A stretch of 35,266 nucleotides of DNA, taken from the NCBI GenBank assembly GCA_034687125.1, contig JAQGBZ010000528.1:1-35266 (forward strand), written 5' to 3'. The notes under the pieces were generated by a model that saw only the letters and a list, made by a program, of their open reading frames with translations, had not been told where the DNA came from and did not search any database. Numbering within the stretch: position 1 is the stretch's first letter; the number at the start of each line of letters is the position of its first letter. The stretch comes from Neelides folsomi. Lineage: Eukaryota; Arthropoda; Collembola; Neelipleona; Neelidae. A program made the position numbers and the translations under genes. This document shows, in pieces, positions 10,870 to 20,288 of the stretch.

Positions 10870-11860
10870 AATTTCCAATTTTTCACCTAGCATCGATCAT
10901 TCCATTGATTCGTTGAAAGTGTTCGAGTATGGAAAGATGAAGGTTGGTCGGAAGGTATTTGTGGGAGTGTGTGATTGAGGAGCGTGGATAAATGAGTTCA
11001 ATTTGTCGAGGATTGTTGAGGAGATTGAAAGGTTTTGGGTGTGTGGCTGGGGGAGTTGGCGGCTCATTCACTCATCCTCATTTGTCTCCAGGTCTTCTGA
11101 GGGTGTGAATGTTTGGGTCGTCGGTGTGGTCCTTTTAATTTCAACTACCCTCTTTATGAATGAATCCAATACGCACAATAAATACTACTCCAATGTATTC
11201 AGTTCAGAGATGCTCCCTTCTCGGTTGTATGAAACCACTCCGATAGAATACGGGAAAAGAGTCTCTTGAACAGAAACCCCCTCAAAGTGAATATCTCTCT
11301 GGCAGTTCCAATAATGTTAATAATAGTGAAGTAGGTCCATTCTTAATCGAATGCATTTTGGCCATTGAATGTCTGAATTTGTGGCCCAGCGGGGCGTTTG
11401 AGTCTTCCTTTTGTCACAGTCTGGGTGGCCCCTCCGCCACACAAAACCACCAAAACACATTTTGATTCCCTTTTAACAACACCAGGCCGGGTTGGGAATC
11501 TTTGGCCATGATTTTCCCTATCCCGACTCCACACACCAAATCCACCAAAAGGATATGATGAGTTATGAGACCAAATGTCATCTCACTACACACCTTCAAT
11601 ACATTATTAGTTCTTTTCAAAATCCCACACACACGTAAAGTACACGGCTCCCTTCACTCCCCAATTCCTCATCTATGAACTTCCCAAGAATGGGCGACCA
11701 CTTCAATTCGAGTGAATTCCATAAATTTGTATTATAAATCGACGGCACGCATCTGGCCAAACTTAATTTATGATCCCAAATTCATCTCATCCTCCTTTTG
11801 ACCCTTTTCAAACTCCCACTCCATGAAAAATACCTAAAAGTCCAAAAATAACATTTTCTT
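10870..11860. promoter_or_regulatory. Strongest strand-asymmetric island
   Basis: By hand count 10921-11040 holds about 47 G and 5 C, whereas 11761-11820 holds about 20 C and 2 G. The switch lies near 11060-11100. The C/A-rich side continues to about 11860 and ends some 200 bp before the 12073 gene. Frames here overlap on both strands and none is supported. It could be regulatory DNA of the zinc-finger gene or of the 12073 gene, or a non-coding RNA locus. Confidence 0.35.
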
Positions 11861-12072
11861 ATCATTCACAACAAAACTAACGCGTTCCACGTTATGCTTC
11901 TTTAATGGACCAAAAATGAAATAAATTCCTTTATACATAAAAGTCAAGGTTATATCTTATACGAATTGACCATAAATATGGTATATGACTACTATTTTTA
12001 AAAAGAGAAATAATTTACTAAAACTTTAACAAACTCAATAAAACTGGATTTTGCAACAAGTTTGAGTGAAAG

Positions 12073-12744
12073 ATGGCCAAATCGTTTTGGCGCTTTTCTC
12101 TCACCATTTTCCTTGGGATTTGGAAGACTTTAGGGGAAGATGAAATCCCTTGTGAAGCGTACATTGAGTTAAACCAAAGCAATGAAATCTTGATTTACAA
12201 TTCAACTAGTAAAGACTTAAACGGAACGTGCAACACCACAATGGGTTGGAAACCGCCAGCAAAACCAGAATCTGATAAACCTAAAGAAGAAGCTCCTCGT
12301 CTCTTTTTTTGCCAAGATGATAGTTGGGTCCCGTGCATGAAGGGCGAAGAAACCGATTCTTGCATAAGCGTCACCGACATGGAAGTAGACAAGGGTTACA
12401 TTAAGGCTCCAGGGAATTGCACGGAAGGAGGGCGAGGGAATGTTGGAGAAAGATGTTCTCCTTATCATAAAAATATCACCAGACAGTATCATTCGAATAC
12501 CGGCAAATCTTTAACTTACAAGGAAAAGTGGTATTTACTGTTATTGGGAAGCAAAAATCACATAGAGAAGATTTGCAGACCTTGGTATTACTGCTCAAAG
12601 AAAAAAGGATGTACTTGTTCTCCTTATCATCGCTATTGGGAATCGGATATGTGCTCGTCCATAGAGGGAATATTAACTATTTCTCCAATGAAGATCCTCC
12701 CGATTCTCATTTTTTTGTTCATTGCTATTGAAGTTTTTGCATGA
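12073..12744 (+). CDS. Intronless GPI-type cysteine-rich surface protein
   Basis: A single open frame of 223 residues. The N-terminus (MAKSFWRFSLTIFLGIWKTLG) is a signal peptide. The last about 18 residues (ILPILIFLFIAIEVFA) are hydrophobic and run to the very end, typical of a GPI-anchor signal. Between them are about 12 cysteines and several N-glycosylation sites (NQS, NST, NGT, NTT, NCT, NIT). The C-terminal cysteine cluster, KICRPWYYCSKKKGCTCSP (about 183-201), is the most conserved part in the decayed neighbour copy at 13224-14026. I recognise no known family; a small extracellular binding protein is the likely class. AATAAA lies at 12799-12804. The lack of introns, unlike other genes here, could reflect retroposition or simple family structure. 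Confidence 0.75.
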   Translation: MAKSFWRFSLTIFLGIWKTLGEDEIPCEAYIELNQSNEILIYNSTSKDLNGTCNTTMGWKPPAKPESDKPKEEAPRLFFCQDDSWVPCMKGEETDSCISVTDMEVDKGYIKAPGNCTEGGRGNVGERCSPYHKNITRQYHSNTGKSLTYKEKWYLLLLGSKNHIEKICRPWYYCSKKKGCTCSPYHRYWESDMCSSIEGILTISPMKILPILIFLFIAIEVFA

Positions 12745-13223
12745 TTGATTAATTTGCCAGTTATTTTAAATGTTGATTTTTAATATTATTGATTTGATAA
12801 TAAATGTAAAAATATTCTAAGGAAGCCTATCTACATGTTTTATGTAAATTCTCATGAAAAATGAATGAAGTTAGCGTATTGTTAGCGCTATTATAAATAT
12901 GTATTAGTACTATTCAATATAAAATATAATAAATATATTATTTTACATCACAAACCACGATAGTCTAATCATTTTCATGAATAAACCGCATACTGTTTGA
13001 AAATATCAATGGAAATTGATTGTTTGTAAAATTAGTTAACTATTTTAGTTTGCTTTAAAATTATTAAAAATAGATTTAATTTTTTAATGATTTCTGAGAT
13101 TTTCATATTATAGATATATTTTATAGATTTAGTTTTAACTATGATAAATAAATTAAGATAAACAAAGCATTCATCATTGGGATAAAAACGAGAAAATATT
13201 CCCTAAAGTTTGAGAGATTCAAG
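12745..13223. other. Spacer between tandem copies
   Basis: AT-rich spacer holding the 3' end of the 12073 gene and the former promoter of the decayed copy. The sequences just before both start codons are similar (AGTTTGAG...AAGATG), as expected for a tandem duplication. Confidence 0.5.
12799..12804 (+). terminator. Polyadenylation signal of the 12073 gene
   Basis: AATAAA 55 bases after the stop codon. Confidence 0.55.
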
Positions 13224-14026
13224 ATGACCAATTTCATACTTTGTCTATTTTACATTGTAATTTCAATCATGATTTGGTAGACTATGGCGCAAGAAGGAAT
13301 CGATTGCAATTTTACCATTGTGGCGGATGGGAACGACAAGATTTTAGTTTACAATTCAAGTGGTGGAACTGGAACTGGGAATGAATCTTGCACTTCCACA
13401 ATGGAAGTGGTGAAGCATTATAGCAGGCGATGGTCGAAGCAAAAGTAGAGAAAATTCCTAGCAGAACAACAATCGAATCTAATTGATGAACCATCAAATT
13501 CAACAAATGAACCATGTAAAAAAATTTTCTTTTGCCATACAAAAAATTTGACGTGGTGCCGCTATGGGCAAATAAGTAATGTTCCAGTGCCAATAATGGT
13601 AAATGAAACAGATCCGAATAATGTGAATTGCTCTCTCATTCCAAATATGGAACCGGACCTGAATTACATTAGAGCAAACGGGAAATGCAAAGAAGCTGGA
13701 TTGGGGGAGATCGGGGACAGACGTAGTAGATATCACAGTGAACTCATAAAAAATACCATACACAAGACGGATCTAACAAAGTCTACACTTACGAAGACAA
13801 ATGGAAATATCTCTTGATGGGGCCCAAGGATAAAATTTATGAGAACAAATTAAAGAAAATTTGCAAGCCTTGGTATTACTGCTCTAGGAAAAATGGATGT
13901 CGGTGTGCCCCCTTTCATCGTTACTGGGTTCCTGATATGTGCAAAAACAAAGGAGGCAAATTGGCATTTTCTTATCAATCACGACTTTTTCTTTTTTGGA
14001 TTCTAATTATTTATACTACTAATTAA
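13224..14026 (+). pseudogene. Decayed tandem copy of the 12073 surface protein
   Basis: Colinear with the 12073 protein over its whole length: a hydrophobic start (MTNFILCLFYIVISIMIW), the segment KILVYNSS matching EILIYNST, the FFC and PNM regions, the GKC.E..LGEIGDR block, then KICKPWYYCSRKNGCRCAP and a hydrophobic end. It is broken by TAG at 13278-13280, TAG at 13446-13448, and a one-base-scale frameshift near 13765-13775 that moves the reading into the frame used at 13814-14026. One cysteine of the family (GERCSP) reads as arginine here (GDRRSR). An intron explanation is unlikely because the intact copy is intronless and the stops lie within alignable sequence. A sequencing error could explain one lesion but hardly three. 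Confidence 0.8.
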
Positions 14027-14408
14027 TACTATTCGGAATTTCGGAGGTTTGATATGTTATATTGTGGTATATTAAATTAAAATGTCGAGTTGAGTCCTAT
14101 CATTTAATCCCATTAATTATATAAAAATACTTATATATAATTATATTATAATATAAGAGGAAATATTTTCAATTAAACTGATTAGTGAGTAGAGTACACA
14201 ATTAGTGTGACTTGTGATTGCATGACATTTAATGACATGTAAAAGTACAAACTGAGAAAAGTTGCAGTATGCCCAATTATCTTCCTTCGTGATAAATCTA
14301 GCGATTTCTTCGATCAAATTGTTACGAGAAAAATTCTATCAACAAAAACGAAGTGACTGATTTTCTTTCCGGACTAAAGAATTTTTAATTGTGATTTTGG
14401 AAGTCCAA

Positions 14409-14728
14409 ATGAAATATTTTTACTCAAAAAAGTCTTCAGACCGGATCATTAAAACAGTAAGTGTCTTTAACTAACAGCTTTCTAATTATGTATTTCAGCC
14501 TACAAAAGACTTGGCCAAAATAAACTCAAATTTTCGTTTTACAAATTGAATTTGTTGTAAAATCCTGATTTGCTTAATTTTAATTATAGATATAAGTCAT
14601 ATTTCCTTTTTGTATTTCAGGTGTGTGTGGTTTTGCTGGCCGTGGTTTGGCTTCATCTCATGCTTGGAGCCCGAGAATTGTCAAAGAGGAAATTGCCATT
14701 AGCGTTCAGAGAAAAACTCTGGTTTTGA
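14409..14728 (+). CDS. 51-residue single-pass membrane micropeptide (2 exons)
   Basis: Exon 1 is 14409-14456, ending ACA|GTAAGTG. Exon 2 is 14621-14728, after TTGTATTTCAG. Both splice sites are near-consensus, the phase is 0, and the join gives exactly 51 residues. The layout is a basic N-terminus (MKYFYSKKSSDRIIKT), one hydrophobic segment (VCVVLLAVVWLHLML, residues 17-31) and a basic tail (ARELSKRKLPLAFREKLWF). This looks like a small integral membrane protein of the ER or mitochondrion with a positive tail. I do not recognise the family. The stop is only 64 bp before the SGF29 start on the same strand, with no poly(A) signal between, so both may sit on one dicistronic transcript. Too short and too split for ORF scans. 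Confidence 0.6.
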
Positions 14729-14792
14729 ATCTTGTGATTCCTTCTCTTGATTTTAATTAAATCTTCTTCACTAACAAATTGCTGATTCAATC

Positions 14793-16163
14793 ATGTCAGA
14801 GAACGCCGTCCAGCAAATTCAGGTATAAATACATTTGAAGATTATAATTTAATTTATATAAAATAGATTTATAAAGGTTTAGTTGAGATTTTAACTTTAA
14901 TGTTTGCTTTTAGGAGCGTTTAAAAAGCGTCCAACAACTTGTATGTCATATTAGCAGTGAACACACCAAGAGCATGATGGCTATCCAAGCCATTAATAAA
15001 ATCAACGAAAAGGCCAGACAGGACGAACGACTTACCCAAGGAAATAAGGTAACTTGATTATCCCCAAAGGCCAAATTCCAATTTACTTATTCTTAAATAA
15101 GGATGCTAACCGTAAGTTAGATTATGAACTTATTGCTTATTCGCATACTCTCTTGAAACTGCGTCTTGAATTATCAAACTTCCTTTTTAAAACAATGAGG
15201 ATTTCCTTTTTAAAATCTTTAGCCCAGTTTTATTATTCAATTTTAAAATCCCGTTTTTTTATTAAATTATTTATTTTCTAGTCCAAGTTGAAGACTCTTT
15301 ATGGGACAGCTTTAGCCGATGCAGAATCAGAGGAAAATTTGGTCCGGGATGCTTTAGAGAAAATCTACGAAATTCGGAGATTCAAATCGGAACGGCGAAT
15401 TGCTGCCAAAGCTGCTGGGAATAAAGAAGCCATCAGGCGAGGGGCGTTGATGAAAATGTTGCAATCATCTGCAGCAACTCTTCCACTCTGGATGGGGAAA
15501 TTGGGCGAATCTCCTCCGCCACTCTGTGGATGCATTCCACCAGCTGATCCAAATGGATATGTGGCCAAAGCCGGGGACATGGTTGCTGCTCTGGTTCGAT
15601 CTCCTGAAGGAGACGACAATTGGATTCTGTCTGAAGTGGTTGGATATAATTCAGCTGCTCAGAAATACGAATTGGATGACATTGACGAAGAGCAGGAACG
15701 ACTTCAGTTGTCACGAAGACGGGTTGTTCCTCTGCCTTTGATGAGGGCCAATCCGGAAACTGATCCAGATGCACTCTTTCCGAAAAACACCATTGGTATA
15801 TTTACATACCTCAGCAAATTTTTAAGCAAATCAGTTAAAATTATTAATTAAGATTACAATTACATTAATTTATGAAATGAGTTTAATTTATGAAAATAAT
15901 ATTTTTTAATTTTAAATAAATATAGTATAAGTTATTAAATTACATTGAACTTAATTATTTATGTTTTTGTGAATTTAGTCAATGCATTGTATCCTCAAAC
16001 AACTTGTTTCTACAAAGCAGTGGTTGCGAGCCGTCCAGTCACAAGCGTCGATGAGTATGAAGTTCTCTTCGAAGATTCTTCATACACGGAAGGATTTTCT
16101 CCTCCGCTCAAAGTCGCCCAACGTTATCTCATTGCCCTGGTCAAGGATAAGAAGCACAAATAA
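14793..16163 (+). CDS. Sgf29: SAGA-associated factor 29 (H3K4me3 reader)
   Basis: Exons 14793-14822, 14914-15048, 15282-15795 and 15979-16163 give 287 residues, close to the usual SGF29 length of about 290. Residues 1-100 form an N-terminal helical region that in SGF29 docks to the acetyltransferase module. The C-terminal half (about 148-282) is the tandem Tudor domain: GDMVAALV (153-160), then WILSEVV, the acidic YELDDIDEE (184-192), LSRRRVVPLP (198-207), ALYPQTTCFYKA (229-240) and YEVLFEDSSY. The aromatic cage residues known in human SGF29 correspond to Y231, Y238 and F257, all present. It binds trimethylated H3K4 and recruits SAGA/ATAC acetyltransferase complexes in the nucleus. It appears intact. 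The first exon encodes only ten residues. Confidence 0.95.
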
Positions 16164-16267
16164 AACTGAATTTTATAACATTTATATAAAAATAGAAATT
16201 AAAATAGAATTATTTAAATAAGTGAAAATTAATTTTAGGATATGTGACTATAATATTAACAAATTTC
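16164..16267. other. 3' flank of SGF29
   Basis: AT-rich 3' flank. No canonical AATAAA was seen in this short stretch; a variant signal or one inside the adjacent repeat element must be used. Confidence 0.3.
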
Positions 16268-17111
16268 TTTATATGGTCGCCTTATACCAAGAACTCCTTA
16301 TCCAAATTTGACTAAATCTTAATAAATGGTAACCTTGGGTAAATTTCAAAAATATAAATTACTAGCAATTAAAGGCGTTAATGATGCAAAATATAAAGTT
16401 ATTTGATATACAAGTTTAAACTTGTTGTTAAATTATTAAAGTTGGTATTTCACAAAAAGGTATTAATGGTAGTAATATGTTTGTTTTTAATACTTACCTA
16501 CTTACAATTAGTACACAAGTACTTTGGTTCTAACCGAAATTCCAATATGTTTTTTAATAAATTTTGAATAGTAGTAAGTATTAATATAGCAACTTTTTAT
16601 TTAGCATTGTAACTTTGACGTATAGTAAGTTTGATGGTGAATCATTCAAATACAACCCATCCTTGTATGGATGAAAATTGTTAAGAAAAGACAAAGTTTA
16701 TTCTTACTAACTTAAGAAACCTAAAGTATTTAAACCCTAAACGATAATTGAATGAGATTGGGATAATTATTACTTTTATTACAATTTTTGCTATTTGTAT
16801 TGCATACAATTTCTAATAGCCACCACAGAATCATTTGGATATCGTATAATGGAATAACTTTTTAATATCATTTTTATGTCATAATTTTTTAAATGCTCAA
16901 TATTTAAAAAATTATGACTCAACTATTAAAATGCAATTAAAGAAAGTGAATAGTGGAAAAGAATGAAAAGATTAATTGAGTTTCCAAGCGTTCAAATGGC
17001 GACTACTTAAAAATTATATATAGGAAAATATTTAAAATTTATTTATTTGTTGTTATTTTTTAAATTGAACAATTTGGGTAAGGATTACTTGGGATAAGGC
17101 GACCATATAAA
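16268..17111. mobile_element. 844-bp non-coding element with 39-bp terminal inverted repeats
   Basis: Arms 16268-16306 and 17073-17111 are inverted copies matching at 35 of 39 positions (TTTATATGGTCGCCTTAT at the outer end). The interior is AT-rich without coding capacity, and it holds a perfect 17-bp hairpin (16878-16918). This fits a non-autonomous DNA transposon (MITE class). Superfamily not assigned; the terminal TTTA may be part of a target duplication. It sits directly downstream of SGF29. Confidence 0.7.
16878..16918. repeat. Perfect 17-bp stem hairpin
   Basis: Arms 16878-16894 and 16902-16918 are perfect reverse complements (outer bases GTCATAATTTTTT) around a 7-base loop. It lies inside the 844-bp element and could be a nested fold-back unit. 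Confidence 0.75.
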
Positions 17112-18492
17112 CTTTATATTCAAAAACTTCTTATTTCATTACTTGAAACTTATGACTGTTTAGTTAAGATACAAGATTTACTTAAATAACATGTTTAGAA
17201 CAGTCCAATACTTTTAATATTTTATATATGGTTTAAGACCCAAAATGATTTTATTATACATAAATCTCTAGACTTTTGTGGTTAATATTAAATAGTTTTA
17301 TTTATTTGTACTATACATTAATATATTATTGAAAAATAGTTAAATTTTTATTAATGTAAGTTATAGAGGTATAACATTATTATTGTCATTGTGAGTTATT
17401 CCATTATTTATGCAATGTTTATTAAATACAGTTGAAAGTTGAAACATCATTTTAACTATTTTGGCATTAATTCTAAAAAGGATCGTTGATTCCTTTCGCT
17501 TTCTTAGACAGTTTTTCATCAAATTGACAATTGAAAAGCATTAAATTGATTAGTTGATAATTCCACGGACTTCCCTTGAAACGAATGCATAATGATAGTG
17601 ATGAATCATAACAATATAGAAGGCTTATAAATTTAACGCTTCATTTTTCCTTGACCATTCATTGGCTTAAATGGCCAATGAAGCAATTAATGTCAAGGAC
17701 CAAAATCACAAGTTCACAGTTTAATTTATTTAATCAAGGTATACTCAGGGTATAAGGCAATCCGAAATTTCCATAATCAAAAACTGCCCTTCATATTTTG
17801 ATTCATATTATTTTATGATGTTTTATTCAGAAGTGAAAATTAGCCCTTTGGCTTTTCTATCACAAAGAGAAGTAATAATATTCAATTCAATTGGATTTAT
17901 CCTTTTATTACTTTATTAATGCCTCAATTGAATCATTAATAGTTTGAGAATAGTGTACAAAAAAGGTATAAGCTGATGATTGCAATTTCGCGCATCAATT
18001 TTTGCCCAATTCAATTAGGATTTAGGGGTTTAATTCCCTATGATTACGATGGTTAAACCCTACTTATCAATTAGTCATTCTCGTTCTCCTATTCTTCTAG
18101 GTTAACTCAATAACCTGCACTTATCCTACGTTTAACAAGAACAATTTGCATAGCCTATTTACTACACACAGCAAATTGTTCTAAATCCTTATTATTCTAT
18201 AAAACTTCTTGTTTAAACTACAATAAGTATGCTTACATTTTACAGGGAGTTAAACTTCATCCTATAAGGTCATATAGGAAAATGCGAGTCGTGATTGTGA
18301 GAATTTGATACCCGGAGGGTATTTGGACACAGTTGAAGATGAATTCGACGTGTTGTGCAACTTGGTATACTGATAGGTATCTCCATACAGCAGCATACAG
18401 TACTTATACGGGTATATATGTAGTATACATAAAAGTAGATTAAAAAGCATATTTTATACCTTGGTTAATAATACTGACTGTAGGTACCTATA
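17112..18492. other. AT-rich intergenic DNA with fold-back sequences
   Basis: No gene seen. It contains an imperfect palindrome around 17649-17698 (CCTTGAC...ATTGGC with GCCAAT...GTCAAGG), a perfect 12-bp hairpin at 18138-18182, and a G-rich patch at about 18280-18360. Confidence 0.4.
18138..18182. repeat. Perfect 12-bp inverted repeat with 21-base loop
   Basis: AGAACAATTTGC (18138-18149) and GCAAATTGTTCT (18171-18182) are perfect reverse complements. No adjacent gene end; significance unknown. Confidence 0.65.
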
Positions 18493-18572
18493 TACAGGGT
18501 GGGTCATAAGTAGCTTTCTTTTTTAAATAAACAATCGTACAAAAAAGAAAGCAACTTATGGCCCACCCTGTA
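18493..18572. mobile_element. 80-bp fold-back element with mariner-like ends
   Basis: Arms 18493-18524 and 18541-18572 (32 bp) match at 30 of 32 positions around a 16-base centre. The ends read TACAGGGTGGG..., the typical TA target site plus CAGGGTGG-type terminus of Tc1/mariner elements. Almost the entire element is stem, so it is a minimal MITE or solo double terminus. Confidence 0.8.
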
Positions 18573-19194
18573 CTACAAGTATACCTACAGATCAATGAAG
18601 TTAAATATCTTTATATGATATTTACGAGTATATACTAAAAATACTCATTGCGAATTAATATTGCTTATAAAAGTATAAGTATTATAATGATTAATACTAC
18701 CTCTACAACCCATTATCCACATAGGACATAAGTATTGATACCAATCATGTTATAGCTCTTAAAATTTCTGTAATGCTTATACTTGTGCAGCTAGCTATAA
18801 AAGTAAAAATCTAATAGGAGAAGAATCCAATCTGTTGTGAAGAGGATGAGTCTTCTTTGTGTTGTTGTTTCCTCTCTTTGTGTCAAAGATCCTTTCAGGA
18901 ATGCTCTCATACCATTTCTATATCACGTTTGCTTTATTCATGGATCATCTAATGGTGTATTCACCTCTTACATGGTGTCATAGTCCATTGGGAGTGTAAA
19001 GATTTGCACCATCATTCGCATTAGGATTATAATAGTCGAGGTTTATTAGCTATATCATCTGCTAAACATTTGTGAATATGAGAAGGTGTGTATACTCCAT
19101 ATGCCTTAAGAATAAAGATTGTAGGAGTTTCCATTACTAGGTTCGGCAATCTGCAGAAATGGTAGACATATTAGGCAGAGTTATATAGATTTTA
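18573..19194. other. Intergenic DNA
   Basis: No gene recognised. The right part (about 18830-19194) is less AT-rich and leads into the 19195-19440 island. Confidence 0.35.
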
Positions 19195-19440
19195 AATGAG
19201 GCATTGTTGGAAGTCTTAGGGAAGGATATGTAGAAGGAGAGAAGGAAGTATAGAGAAGTTCATTGGGGTGGGTTGCCTTCAAATGATAGCGAGATCCCTT
19301 CTTTGGCCCTCATCTCCAATTGTCGGCCCACACTCACCCACTTAACCCAACAACTACTCACAAACATACCTACAATTCGCGAATTCTTTACATCTCCTCC
19401 ACTTACTGTCTAACTCTTACAATTCAAACATCATAAACAC
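19195..19440 (+). promoter_or_regulatory. Strand-asymmetric island, candidate promoter of the cys-loop gene
   Basis: By hand count 19201-19260 has about 22 G and 2 C, while 19321-19380 has about 25 C and 4 G. The switch lies near 19290. It is the nearest island upstream of the 20289 start (about 0.9 kb), with the same polarity as the others. An untranslated first exon could begin here; this is inference. Confidence 0.35.
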
Positions 19441-20288
19441 ATATTTATTATTTACTTTATCAATAGAGATTTGATACATTGGAATAAATCAAAACTTATT
19501 TCATACAATATACCAAGTAATAAGTATTCATAATATTAAGATATTGGAAAAGTGTTCGTTTTATTATTAAATAATCCGTTTTCGATTTTATTTTTAACAT
19601 TTGGGCCATTTTAATTAAGAGGATTAAGACTGACATAATTGCATTAAAGATCATGATTGACGAGTTTTTAAAGTGTTAAAATAGTTATACCAGAATAAGT
19701 GAGGAGTTGTGATCATTTTATATTATATACAGACAGATATTTACAAAACGTATATCACTGTTAAATAAAATTGTCGCGCCCGTCTGCCTCAACTTCAAAC
19801 TCGTTTAAAACGGAATTGAAATGAATTTCAAGTCCTTGAATGTAAAATGGATCTTTATAAGCATTTATTAACTTTGATAGAATTGAAGTTGAAGTGCACT
19901 TGAATTTGACTCAAAACTTTCCTTCGCTTATTCATCGCATGTGCCAAAAAAACTTTCAAATAAATTGTGCGTCATATCAAACTCCCATCAAACCAACATA
20001 TAGAATTTAATATTTTTATTATATTTTAATAAATATTCTATACTCTTTTATTTGACATATATGTAGAGTAACCATTATAAAGTTAAGAATTTGAGAATCA
20101 ATTGTATGAACTTTATTTGACATACATTATAATATTATAATAAATATATTTGTGCAGATTGTATATAAATATTATATTTTTTGCATTGTTTTGTGGAGTT
20201 TTATTAAGATTGTGATGATTCACAAAAGTGGAAAAGTTCTTTGAAAAGTGAAATTGTATTCCGAAAAGTTTTTAATTAGTTTATTAAA
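19441..20288. other. AT-rich DNA upstream of the cys-loop receptor start
   Basis: No coding exon seen. It may contain a 5' untranslated exon or intron of the gene starting at 20289; no promoter motif is clear. Confidence 0.35.

Noticed and set aside
15054..15281. 75-codon open frame before the third SGF29 exon
   Set aside because: It is intron sequence between clear donor (AAG|GTAAC) and acceptor (TTTTCTAG) sites in the SGF29 model.
15365..15774. Long minus-strand frames opposite SGF29
   Set aside because: Shadows of the SGF29 coding exon in antisense; no independent features.
17649..17698. Imperfect palindrome
   Set aside because: Only two short paired blocks with unequal spacing; too weak to call an element on its own.
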